Source of the DNA: Ampelocalamus luodianensis
Taxonomy: Eukaryota > Streptophyta > Magnoliopsida > Poales > Poaceae
Assembly: GCA_036346255.1 (NCBI GenBank)
Contig: CM070625.1
Location: 17,817,488 to 17,881,487, forward strand
Length of the DNA stretch: 64,000 nt
Reading direction: 5' to 3'
The position numbers were made by a program, and so were the translations under genes. This document shows positions 20,691 to 31,833 of this stretch, in pieces. Under the pieces are notes generated by a model. It had not been told where the DNA came from. It did no database searches and was given only the letters and a program-made list of their open reading frames with translations. The stretch's first letter is position 1. The number at the start of each line of letters is the position of its first letter.

Positions 20691-22530
20691 AAAGCATCTA
20701 GGCCTCTAAAAAGGTGTTTTTGGTAATTAATGATAATATGTTATATGAGACTAGTATGATTATTAAGTGTTTAAAAAGGTTTAGTCCCGGTGATGAGTAC
20801 AACAACATGGAGATGCATACTAAAGGTCGTCATGAAGATCAATATGGCTCAAAGACAAGGTACAAGTAGTTTAGGATCATTTTTTTGTTTACCGATCTTA
20901 GGAGAATTGGTTGGGAGATCGGATTATAGGTTAGATGCCGTACTATTAAGAGGGATCACAACGAGTAGCTTTATGTTCTTGTGCATATTGGATCAATCTA
21001 GGATCATGCATTCTTTTGGTATTTGTGTTGTTTGCCAATATCTGATTTTCTCATAGTTTTCAGTAGTACCGATGTGTTCTTTGCGGAACTACCGCTCGAG
21101 CGGTAGTACCGACATTTGTGTGACGGTACCTCCGGTGTTTGTTTGGACCGTCCGAAAGTTTCTCATATCGTGTGGTTAAAACCTTCGGTCCGAACGTTTC
21201 TTTGAATCTGGATCGTCCATGTGGACACTCCTAGTGTTTAAGCTGATCTGGTCGTTCTTATACTTACGGTGGTACCGGCGAGTTAGTTGCGGAACTACTG
21301 CATCGCGGTAGCACCACTTATAGCGCTGTATGTTTTTTTTTTCCAGAACACTTGTTTTTCGGAGATTGTTTGCTCTCTTGAAGAGAGGTAGTACCACAGT
21401 AGTTATAACGGAACTACCGCACCCCCGGTTCTTCTGATATTTTTAGCGGTACGTTTTTTACAGAGTGTGTGTTTTTCGGAGTTGGTTTGATTTTTCGTGG
21501 AGCGGTAGAATCGGAGTGCAACTCGCGGAACTACCGCAACCCCGGTAATCCGAATATAAGTAGCGGTACGTTATTTCCAATATTGATGTTTTTGGACTTC
21601 AAAGTTGAATGAGTGCACCGGCTTTTATTCGGAACCTCTGATAAAATGGAACTACCGCATGATAGTTGGCGGTAGTACCATGCCGAATTCTCAACGGTTA
21701 TATCAGAGCAGTTAATGCGCGTCTGCGCTTGTCGTTATTTACCGTTTTGGGATGGTGCGATAGTATCGGCCGTTCAATGGCGGTACTACCGATTATGCTG
21801 ATTTTTTCCTGTAATCTAGTCCCAACGGTCGTATTTGTTGTGAAGGGCTATAAATACCCCTCCACCTGCTCTTAGACAGAACAAGTGCTTACACATTTAC
21901 ATCCTTGAGCCAAGAGTATTCACTTCACACCTCATACTCTCTATTGCATTCATTGTGAGGTTGTTGAACAAGAATTCGAGTGCATTCATTCTAGTTTGAT
22001 CCATTGCACTTGAGTGCCGTCAAGCGAAGATCGTGTTTTATTACTCTTGGTCTGCCAGCACCTAGACGGCTTGATGGGAGTTTGCACGGTGATCTCTTCA
22101 AGAAGTTTGTAAAGAGGTCTGGTGCCATTTGTGATTGGTTCGGTGTTCACCATCTCTAGAGCGGAGGAAGAACAACCACTAGTGAAATCGAGGGAATGCT
22201 TAATTCATGGAGCCAGCTTGATTGGTTCAGCTTCCTCAACGTGGACTAGTGAAGATTTCAGTTTTCAATACCACGGAAAAAACTTCATTGTTTTCACTGT
22301 GGTTTTTTCTTGTCTTTACTTTTAGCATTTACAATTCCAGCATATCCTGTGCGCTTGTTTTGCTTAGCTAGAATTATATCTAGTCTTGATATTAGTTCTT
22401 TACTGTCTTGAGTAGCTTAAATTGTTCTATCCTCTTGTTGCTAGACAGCCTTGTTAAAATTATCTTGCTTAGAGGTTTAATTTGGTCGATTAAATTTAGA
22501 AACCTCCTATTCACCCCCTCTAGTCGGTTA
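20691..22530 (+). mobile_element. X2: unclassified element with GGTAGTACCGC repeat core
   Basis: It is inserted in MULE-B coding sequence. The left end is AAAGCATCTAGGCCTC (20692) followed by GGTGTTTTTGGTAATTAATG. The right end is CTATTCACCCCCTCTAGTCG (22508-22527), the complement of the X1 start. Between 21060 and 21800 lie about a dozen copies of GCGGTAGTACCGC or GCGGAACTACCGC in both orientations. The rest is unique AT-rich sequence with no coding domain. Termini of this type are common in grass genomes, but I know no established function. Target duplication not clear. Confidence 0.65.
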
Positions 22531-22535
22531 TCCTT

Positions 22536-23222
22536 GATACTATAATGTCCTTTATCCTTGCATAGTATCTCGAAGCTCCCTTGTGCCCATTTTGAATGTC
22601 CGGTGCATCTCACCCTTCTTGCTCTTCTTCTCCATGTACTTGGTGATCATGGTAGAGTACAATACTCTGTCATTTGTCATGGCGAGCGATGCATTGTTGC
22701 TTCTGTCAACAAAATAATTTGTGGTACCGCGGAGAATTGCCTCCACAATACTAACCAAATAAATGCACATTGCATCGCGCTTGACCCAATTGTATACCTC
22801 GGCTAGATTAGTTGTCATGATACCATATCGAGCACCATCCCTATCATGTAGCAGTGACCACTTCTTCTTAGGCTCGTGGTCAATCCAGTCCGAGAAGCAT
22901 TTCACCTACACCCCCATCTTCCTCACCACACTAGGACCATCCGTGGTAATGCTTCGAGGGCCTGGTCAGCGCTTGTAGCGGCCTTTTTTGCTGCTTTCTA
23001 TCTGTTTGTCTGGGTCCGTTCATCCAGAATCTTTCAGAGTGAATCAAACTTTCGCTGCTGATTCTGGTCATGCACAACCTGTTATGTAGGTCCACCCATG
23101 GGGGTGGTTCTTTCTCTCCTTGTTATTGTTGAGTTATTGCACTCAGCGGGCCCGCATTGCCGATCATGTATAACGCATACGTTGGGATGGCTCTGTACAA
23201 TAGAAATCCTCAAATTCCTCAG
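22536..23222 (-). pseudogene. MULE-B transposase, central region
   Basis: On the minus strand this begins at the gypsy insertion site with WFLRNLRISIVQSHPNVC (the triplets for WFL lie on the other side of the retrotransposon). It continues through WSLLHDRDGARYGIMTTNLA and ends at FEILCKDKGHYSI next to X2. This is the segment between the DDE core and the SWIM finger in MuDR transposases. A stop near 23090 is present, and about 80 residues expected in this interval (the MRHL region) are missing or unrecognisable. Confidence 0.85.
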
Positions 23223-26200
23223 TGTAACAGCCCAATTTTCAAATTTCAGTAAAAATTTAAATTTATTTATGTTTGTGGAATTTTCTGAAATTTTAAAAGC
23301 TTTTTATAAGTATTTTAAAAGTCAAAACAAATTTATTTACAAAATTAAAAGCTAACTTAAAGTTGTAAATAATTTTATTAAGTCCAGAATGAGTATGGAA
23401 ATTTCTGTGAATTTTTCCATAATTTTTGGAAGTATTTTGCTATTTTCTAAACCTTTTATGAATTAACAAAATTAAAACAATAGGAAAAATGAATTTAAAA
23501 CCTCAAATAGTGTCGGGGCCGAAACCCACCGGCCTCGGCCCGAATCTTCTCCCGCCACCCAACGGCTCGCTCCATCGCGCTATCACGCGCGGTAGTTGGA
23601 TTAGAACTGACGGCGTGTGATCCTAACTTACCGCTTCGCTTGGTCTAATCTCAACCGTTGGATCTTAATCCAACGGCTGCGCCGAGATTCACTTACCGCT
23701 TTGCGGGATCTAATCTCGACCGTAGGTTGAAAATCGGACGACCCCGAGTCGTCGTCTTCCTCGCGCCGCAACGGTCGCCCGCCATTCCCGCACGCGCCCG
23801 AGCTCCGCTAACGGCCACATCGCACGCCCCCGACTTCCCCGCGACGTGCGCACGAGACCGTGTCAACCTCCGCCGTTTTCCCACCACCTTCTTCCCTCTT
23901 CTCCGCGGCAGTTTCGCCCACGTCCACCGAAACCGCCGCCATGACCCCCACCTCCTCCACGCCGCTCCAGAGCTCCCGACGCTATAAAGCGCACCCGGTG
24001 CGCGATTTCTCCACGAAGCCAAAGCCATCACTCACTCCTTCCTCTCCTCCAACGCCGCCGCAATTCTAGTTTTGGTGTTTTGTCGCCGGTGAAAACCACG
24101 GTGCTCGCGCCGATGACGCCCGACCACCGTGGACCACACCGCCGACTTCCCCATCACCGGAGCTTCCTCGCGCACCTCTCCCTCGCCCCGGAGCACCTTC
24201 GGTCGCCATCGCCGGCAACCACCGTGCTTCTTCCTCCGCTCCGGCACCAATTCCGGCCACCACCGTCGCCCGTCCGTGCCAATTCAGGTACCATCGTGTT
24301 CGCAATAATCGTGACTACGTGTTGGTACCACTCGCCGCCGGTGAACCTCCGCCGCTGGCCGTTGTCGGCCGCGCCCGACAATTTTTGCCGCCGTCAAGCC
24401 GACGTGGGCCGCCACCGTGGCACCACCTGGGCGCCATCTCAGCAACACGGCCCGCGTGGCGCCGTGTCGCCACGCGCACACACCCACGTGGTCCGGTCCA
24501 CCGTCGCCGCTTCTTCCAAAGCTCGGTGGGCTAGGTCCACCGTGAGCGCGCCACCGACACATGGGGCCCGCTTGTCGAAAAATATTTTAAATTCATTTTA
24601 TTTCCGAAATATCGTAGCTGATGTAATCATTGCGCAATAAATAGCTTTTAGTAGAAAAATAATTCGAGAATTCAATTAAATATCGATTTGGATTTAAACT
24701 TCAAAAATTCATAACTTTTGCATATGAACTCCAAATGGAGTGATTCAAATTGCAAAATTTAGATAAAATTATAATCTAGCTAACTAAACCAAAATATTTC
24801 AATTTGGAGTTAATTTGATCTATGTTTTGAATTTATTTGAATTTGAATATTGAATTTATCGATTTTACAGATAGAATTCGACGACTCCGGAGAGTTCGAT
24901 CAAACTGAAGATTTAGAATTTCAAGACATCGACCAAGGCAAGTTACACCATTGACCATATTGACTCTAGTATTTTTAAGTATTTTCAGCTTTTAAATTCT
25001 TTATCGCATGCATATGTTGTTATAAATATTTTAATATCCTGTTTTACATATAGTTATCCCATGTGTTATTGTATGGCCAATTTAAATGTTGTATCTGACT
25101 ACCTTGATACCATAGGCAAGATATTACCAAAATTAAATATATGCTTAGCCAAGCTTAGTCCACATTTACAGAATTTGGGAGGGTTACACCAAATTTTTAT
25201 AAATTTGTTTCAAACTTGATATTGTGGTATTGTCTTACCACATGGATTTATGAATATAGTTTTATTCAAAATAAAATCAAAATGGGTTTGGACTTGGGTG
25301 AAATGGTTGGAATGGTGGGTGCAGGTTTATGCACGGGATTGATCTGGTTAAGATTAAGGCCCATGGTTTGTAGGAATGACGTCCAAGTCAATTGAGGACC
25401 GGTCTTTGAGCCGCTTATTGCTATGCCATAACGTACTACCACATGTCCTGTATGGGCAGGATTTGGCTAACTAATTTGTGATGTTCTAGTATATTTATGT
25501 CATGTGATTATGTGGGTGTCGGTTAGACGTTTTATTCCCACTTGGCGCAAGAGGGGGCTTCCGGAGGACGGTTAGTCTGAAAGGGCGAATCCTTAGCGGG
25601 CATGAATATATTAGGACAGAACATTGTAAAGGCCTCATGGTAATTGCTCACCACACGCCTACTGAGCGTGAATTGGCCGACATAACGAGCATATCACCTC
25701 ATGTGGGTAAAGTTGTACCAACTCTGCAGAGTAGAAACTATTCGAATAGCCGCGTCCGCGGTCATGGACATGCTAGCAGGGCCACTTAAAGTTATTATTG
25801 TTTTTGGTTTTTAAAACACTTTATTAAATGCTGAGGATGGTCAATCCTTATGAAAATTTGGGCGGGAAGCCAAGTGTTAGGAGGGGATCCTTCACTTTGT
25901 TATTGGAGGTTATCCACATTATCTCATTGTCATTTTAAAATATGATTTTAGCCATAGTATGAAACTGCCTTAGAAATTACTATGTCTATTTAAACTGAAA
26001 ATGTTGTTTATGCAAAACAACCCCAGCCATACTCACTTGTTTCCTATGCATGCATTTAAATTCAATATTGGTGTGACTTGCGAGCACGGAAGTTGTGCTC
26101 ATCCTTCTTTGAATAAATCTTATTCAGAGAAGATCTGCTATCTTGACGGTGAGGACCCTGGACGAGTAGGCCTTTTGACCTGCACGATTGCTGTGGCGCA

Positions 26201-26418
26201 TCGTGTAGCTCCCACTATTATTATGTTTCCTCTGTGTTTATCTTTTGACATTTGATATTGTTATTCAGACTCATTGTATTAAACAATTATTTATTAAATG
26301 TCATTTACGTTTTCGTGATACGAATGTGATATCATTTTTGTGAGACTGTGTACGCTGGAAATCCTGGACCGGTGTTTGAACACAGAGAATTCGGGATCCT
26401 TCGCTCCCGGGTTCGACA
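23223..26418 (+). repeat. 5' LTR of gypsy element
   Basis: It starts TGTAACAGCCCAATTTTC and ends CCCGGGTTCGACA. The centre is GC-rich (about 23520-24560), with AT-rich flanks. It differs from the 3' LTR by many small indels concentrated in the GC-rich part; the AT-rich parts align almost base for base. Confidence 0.93.
23991..24000 (+). promoter_or_regulatory. TATA-like box in 5' LTR
   Basis: GCTATAAAGC lies inside the GC-rich part of the LTR. The 3' LTR has a better match, CCTATAAAAGC, at the equivalent place (32595-32605). Conservation of the A/T core in an otherwise indel-rich stretch suggests this is the LTR promoter's TATA box; RNA would start about 30 bp further on. Confidence 0.5.
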
Positions 26419-26420
26419 AA

Positions 26421-26436
26421 AGTGGTATCAGAGCCA
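26421..26436 (+). other. primer binding site (initiator tRNA-Met)
   Basis: AGTGGTATCAGAGCCA, two bases after the 5' LTR, includes TGGTATCAGAGCC, the common plant PBS complementary to the 3' end of initiator methionine tRNA. Confidence 0.9.
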
Positions 26437-26591
26437 TATCGACTATAGGTCATAGCCCACGGTAGAATTGGTAAAACCATTAAGGACTATTTTTCAAAAA
26501 ATTACAAATTATTTACCTGTCTTCCAGAGTCGTACTCTTCCTTTCTCTATTAAAAAGATTTCTAAACTCTTCTCTCTCCTAAAAATTGTAG

Positions 26592-27147
26592 ATGGCCGAG
26601 AGACCGACCCGTATCTCCCATGGAGTCTACGCTGGAGAATGGGTGGATATCGTATGGAAGATGATGCAGCATCTGAGTTTCACGAAGAGACCCACATACC
26701 AAGGATACAAGTATATCGTGGGACAGCAGGAGCGCTGGAGAGTGGAGGTTATTCTCTACTCTAACTTCGCGCCGGATACATCCTTCCACATCTTCGACGC
26801 CCCAATGCGTCGGGAGACCTTCGAGGACGGCATCCAGGACGCCGCAAGAAAAGCCGTCCGCCGACTTCGCTACACCTACGACGCCCACTTTTGGGATACT
26901 GCATTCCAGTATTACCCCATGCACATCCCCACCCGCCAGGCAAAGGTGCCTTCACTCGATGGAGAACGAGGATATGCCAGAGATCACCCACTGTGTGGAG
27001 TTAGCCAAGGCGATGGATTACGCTTATGGCAACACCTGGACGAGCCGTACTGCTCGGGAGGCTAGAAGTCGCAGAGGAGAAGTTGAAGGCGTAGGCCGAA
27101 TTGGCTCTGTACAAGAAGGGCCAAGGCAGTACCTGCAACTCCCCTAA
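26592..27147 (+). pseudogene. ORF0-like extra ORF between LTR and gag
   Basis: An ATG at 26592 opens a frame reading GEWVDIVWKMMQHLSFTKRP and YQGYKYIVGQQERWRVEVIL, then a shift near 26945 moves the likely reading to a second frame (MENEDMPEITHCVELAKAMD). It ends near 27147, about 260 bp before gag. The segment is more codon-like than its flanks and lies exactly where RIRE3/RIRE8-type elements are reported to carry an ORF0 of unknown role. I recognise no catalytic motif. It is called a pseudogene because of the apparent frameshift. Confidence 0.6.
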
Positions 27148-27408
27148 CTACACCCCATCCACCCCATAGATAATTGCTTTTTCCCTCCATAGATATTTCC
27201 TTTTCCCTTTAGTTCATTGTTAGCCGCGAATTATGAGCTACTAACCTTCTGTGGTAGCCATAATTGAATGAATAAAATAAAGAACTACTTTGAAAAAGAA
27301 ATTTGGTTTCTTTGTTATGCAATTGTGTGCTTTTTGGGCTAATATAAAATTACTCCCCCTTAGTACGACCCTTTCTTCTCTTTCCTAAGCCTTTGAAAAA
27401 TTCAGCAC

Positions 27409-28440
27409 ATGGTGAACACCCGCACAGGAAATGGCAGCATCCAAGGTCAGAACAGCGGGAATACCGACAACCATGAACAGCAAGTTCAAGACCTCCCCAC
27501 CGCCACGGCAGACTGCATCGCAACAAATGATGGCCAACCAAACTCACCTCATCGACTTGCCGCCCGATCGCCAAAGAACTCGAACATACAAGCCGCGGCA
27601 GAAGCATCACGCGCAACGCAGCACCAAAGACACCCTCCTCAGCGGGTGACCATGTCGGAGTTCATGCGCATGCGCCCTCCGACATTCTCCAGCAGCACCG
27701 AACCGATGGATGCTGACGATTGGCTTCGTGCCATCGGGAAGAAGCCGGACATCGCCAGCAGCACCGACCGCGAGAGGTCCTATTCGCCTCCCATCACTCA
27801 ATGGACCAGCCGAATGGTGGGACAACCGCATCTCCCACGCCAATGCCCAGGCCATCTCGTGGGACGAGTTCGTCAGAGCCTTCCGTCATGCACACATCCC
27901 TGCCGGCCAGATGACATTGAAGAAGAAGGAGTTTCATGCGCTCCGCCAGGGAAATCACTCGGTGAGCGAGTACCTCCACAGGTTCAACCAACTGGCCCGC
28001 TACGCCCCGGCTGATGTAGCCCGAGATGAAGATCGGCAAGAAAGGTTCCTGGAAGGACTGAATGATGATATTTCCGTTCAGCTCATCTCCTAGAACTTCA
28101 CCGACTTTCAGCAGTTGGTGGACAAGGCGGTCCGCCAAGAAGCCAAACACCACGAGATGGAGAACCGCAAGCGGAGGATGGCCGCCCAGAAGTTCAATGC
28201 AGGAGGCCTTCCCAAGCCTCGATTTATTCAGCCGCAGCGTGGGAAGTTCCAGACTTCCACATCTCGAGTTCCAGTGCAGAACCAGCGCCCCAACACCTCC
28301 AACTTCCGCAACGCATCAACTGGAGGACAATTTCAGCAGAAGAGCTCCGCTCCTCAGTGCGGAGTGACTGTTTCCATCGCAACGAAACAGGCACTACGCC
28401 AACAGATGCCCCAAGAAGCGCGAGCGCCGCATCTTCCAAG
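27409..28440 (+). pseudogene. gypsy gag (capsid/nucleocapsid) relic
   Basis: The start MVNTRTGNG is typical of chromovirus Gag. MRPPTFSSSTEPMDADDWLR begins the retrotransposon Gag domain. The frame shifts near 27750 and continues with WDEFVRAFRHAHIPAGQMTL and SEYLHRFNQLARYAPADV. A TAG at 28091-28093 is followed by NFTDFQQLVDKAVRQE in the same frame. The zinc-knuckle region at the end is disrupted. One frameshift and one stop mean no full Gag is made. Confidence 0.9.
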
Positions 28441-30290
28441 CGGACAGAGCCACGACCATGGCGGCATTGCAAAGCCGTCGGGACGAGTTCATCAAGGGCG
28501 TGTGAACCACGCCACGGCCGAGAAGCCAGCGCGCGGATGTCGTGCTTGGTATGTTTCTTGTCAATTCAATACCGGCTTGCATGCTATTTGATTCGAGCTT
28601 CGCATTCATTTGTATCAAATAAGTTTGTGGGCAAAATGGGTTACCTATATCTCCTTAACCAATTCTATGATAATCCATTCCTGGCGCAGAATGAGAACTA
28701 GTTCTCTGTGCGAACCTTACTCTCGAAATATCCGAGTATCTTTCTTAGCGCACTTGATAGTCTTGCATTCCCAAGGTTTGGATGTCATTCTCGGAATGGA
28801 CTGTTAGCCAAGAATCATGGACAAATAGATCGCGCTAATAGGTCTATCACTCTCACCAATGGAGACGGAATTTCATCGAGTTCAAGCCCAAGACTGCACT
28901 AATGGAAGTTCCATCCTCACCAAAGATGAAGGAAGTGAAACTCAAGACATACCGTAGTCCGGAATATGTCGATGTCTTTCTGATGATCTACCTGGCATGC
29001 CACCAGATAGGGACGTAATGTTCTTAATTGACTTAGTCCCAGGGACAGCTCCAATATCGAAGCGACCCTATAGAATGCCAGCTAATGAGTTAGCGGAATT
29101 GAAGAAACAGATTGAAGGATTGGCGAAGCAAGGGTACATCCGACCCACCATCACCTTGGGAGCACCGGTCTTTGTTCGTCAAGAAAAAGGACAATAGCAT
29201 GAGGATGTGTGTTGATTACAGATCACTCAATGAGGTGACGATCAAGAACAAATACCCTTTACCCAGGATAGATGATCTATTCGATCAGCTGAAAGGAGCA
29301 AGTGTCTTTTCAAGATTGATTTGAGATCCGCTATCACCAACTAAAGATCGCACGTAAGATATTCAAGACAACCTTCACCACGGATATGGACATGCGAGTT
29401 TACGATGATGTCTTCGGTTTGACAAACGCCCTCGCTTATTTCATGAATATGATGAACAAAGTGTTCATGGAATTCTTGGATAAGTTTGTGGTTGTTTTCA
29501 TCGATGACATTCTCATCTACTCGAAGGATGAAGAAGAACACGAGCATATCGAATGATATTGACAAGCTCGAGGAGCACCAACTCTATGCCAAGTTCAAGA
29601 AAAGTGAATTTTGGCTAAGTCAAGTGGCATTCCTTGGACATATTGTGTCAGCAGGAGGAATCGCAGTAGATCCTGCCAAGGTTGAAGCCGTATCAGATTG
29701 GAAGCAACCCAGGACAGTCACTAAGGTGAGAAGTTTCCTTGGACTAGCGGGTTATTACCGCAGGTTCATTGAAAATTTCTCTAAGATTGCAAGACCCATG
29801 ACTCAACTTCAAGAAGGAAAAGAAATTTGACTGGACAGATGCCTGTGAAGAAAGTTTCCAAGACCTGAAGAGGAGATTAGTCTCAGCACCTGTGCTAGTC
29901 TTACCCGATATCCGTAAGGATTTCGAGATCTTCTACGACGCATCCCGTCAAGGTCTCGGATGTGTGTTAATGCAGGAAGGCAAAGTAGTGGCTTATGCAT
30001 CCAGACAGTTGAGACCACATGAAGGGAATTATCCAACACATGATCTCGAGTTAGCAGCGATTGTGCATGCTTTGAAGATCTGGCGACATTATCTCATTGG
30101 TAACCGCTGTGAGATTTTCACGGATCACAAGAGCCTGAAATATATCTTCACACAGGCAGAGTTAAACCTTCGACAGAGAAGATGTCTAGAGTTGATAAAG
30201 GATTATGATCTCGGAATTCATTATCATCCGGGCAAAGCAAATGTAGTTGCAGATGCTTTGAGCAGAAAGGCTTATTGTAATACCATGATG
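28441..30290 (+). pseudogene. gypsy pol: protease, reverse transcriptase, RNase H relic
   Basis: 28500-28810 is a degraded aspartic protease region (LFDSSFAF where an active-site DSG is expected). RT follows in pieces: 28997 (PYRMPANELAELKKQIEGLA), 29210 (CVDYRSLNEVTIKNKYPLPR) and 29400-29540, with the catalytic aspartate box kept as FIDDILIYS. Several frame changes separate these. RNase H lies at about 29890-30250, with FYDASRQGLGCVLMQ, the ELAAI glutamate, TDHKSLKYIF and ADALSRK. At least five frameshifts or stops are visible. Confidence 0.92.
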
Positions 30291-30299
30291 GTGCGTATG

Positions 30300-31820
30300 A
30301 TCACCGGAATCGCATGAAGAGTTGAAGCGTCCAACTCGAGATTGTCAGTCAAGGTTGTGTGAATGCTTTGGAAGTACAGCCAACTCTTCAAAGTCAGATC
30401 AGAGAAAACAACTAGAAGATGATGACATCAAGGAAATCAAGAAGAATATGCGAAGAGGCAAGGCTCCAGGATTCGCTGAAGATGAACAAGGAACTGTGTG
30501 GTTTGGGAACGCGCATTTGTGTACCTAACCAGCAGGAGTTAAAGCAATCACTCGATGGAGGCTCATGAAACGCCTTACTCCATTCACCGGAAGCACCAAG
30601 ATGTACCAGATCGAAGGAGAAATCTTGGTGGGTCGGCATGAAGCGAGAAATTGCCGAGTTAAATGCGCGCGGTGATGTGTGTCACGAGTTAAGGCGTAAC
30701 ATCGAGACCACCGGATTGTTACACCACTACCAATTCGAATGGAAGTGGGAAGAAATTGGCATGGATTTCATCACCGGACTTCCTAGGACCCAATCGAGAT
30801 ATGATTCTATCCGTGATAATTGATCGGTTGACCAAAGTAGCTCACTTCATTCCCGCCAAGACTACATACGAAGCGGCCGGTTGGCGAGTTATATGTGGCT
30901 AGGATTGTTTGTCTACACGGATACCCAAGAAGATCGTGTCCGATAGAGGTTCTCGCCACATCAAGATTACGCAAAGTGCGCATGAAGCCTTAGGCACGGA
31001 CTCAACTTGATCTGACCTATCATCCTCGAGACGGATGGTCGACGAACGCACCAATCAAGTCCTCGAAGACATGCTCCGAGCACTGCCTCGAATTTGGACA
31101 AAGTTGGGACAAGAATTTGCCGTATGCAGAATTCTCGTATAACAATAGCTATCAAGCTAGTTTGCAAATGGCTCCATTTGAAGCTTTGTATGGAAGAAAA
31201 TGCAAAACTCCACTTCTGTGGGATGAAGTAGGAGAACATCAGCTCTTTGGACCTGAGTTAATCAAAGATGCAGAAAGTAAGGTCAAAGCTATAAGAGAAC
31301 ATCTGAAAGTGGCACAAATCCGACAAAAGAGTTATGCCGATAACCGCTTGAGGATCTAAACTTTGAGGTAGGAGACTTGGTCTATCTCAGAGTCACTCCA
31401 CTCAGAGGAGTAAGAAGATTCCGAACAAAAGGAAAACTCGCACCCAGATTTGTGGGACCATACAAAATTCTAGCCAAAAGAGGTGAAGTAGCATATCAGC
31501 TTGAGCTGCCAGAAGCCTTGTCAGCAGTGCACGATGTCTTCCATGTATCCTAGTTGAGGAAATGCCTGCAAGCACCAGAAGACCATACCTTCCTGGAAAG
31601 CTTCGATCTTCGAGAAGATCTCACCTACGTGGAGCGACCAATCAAGATTCTGGATGTCGCAGAGCGAGTCACTAGAAGCAGAATCATCAGATCATACAAG
31701 GTGCAGTGGAGTCATCACCCAGAGAGTGAAGCCACTTGGGAAAAAGAAGAAGACCTCAAGACCAACTATCCCGACCTCTTTGTTTGGCCAATCCACGAAT
31801 CTCTGCCGAGATTCCCTTAA
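30300..31820 (+). pseudogene. gypsy integrase with C-terminal chromodomain, relic
   Basis: The HHCC finger region is disrupted (about 30450-30710). The core begins about 30740 (WKWEEIGMDFITGLPRTQSR) with DFI carrying the first catalytic aspartate. Later core residues are scrambled by indels between 30830 and 31090. 31117-31360 encodes PYAEFSYNNSYQASLQMAPF and the conserved YGRKCKTPLLW. 31380-31540 is the GPY/F region (VGPYKILAKRGEVAYQLELP). 31620-31800 is a chromodomain: YVERPIKILD, KVQWSHHPESEATWE and a final LF. Chromodomains of this group direct integration to heterochromatin. TAA is at 31818. Confidence 0.9.
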
Positions 31821-31833
31821 GGGGGTAGGTCCA
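31819..31833 (+). other. polypurine tract
   Basis: AAGGGGGTAGGTCCA immediately before the 3' LTR (which starts TGTATG). The G-rich purine run is the usual primer for plus-strand DNA synthesis. Confidence 0.75.

Noticed and set aside
21060..21800. X2 core repeats as a CRISPR-like array
   Set aside because: The repeats are only 9-13 bp, occur in both orientations, have irregular spacing and lie in a plant genome.
24080..24640. 186-codon ORF in the 5' LTR (and its counterpart at 32611-33147)
   Set aside because: Same GC-rich LTR segment. The two LTR copies do not keep the frame relative to each other, so it is not a conserved coding region.
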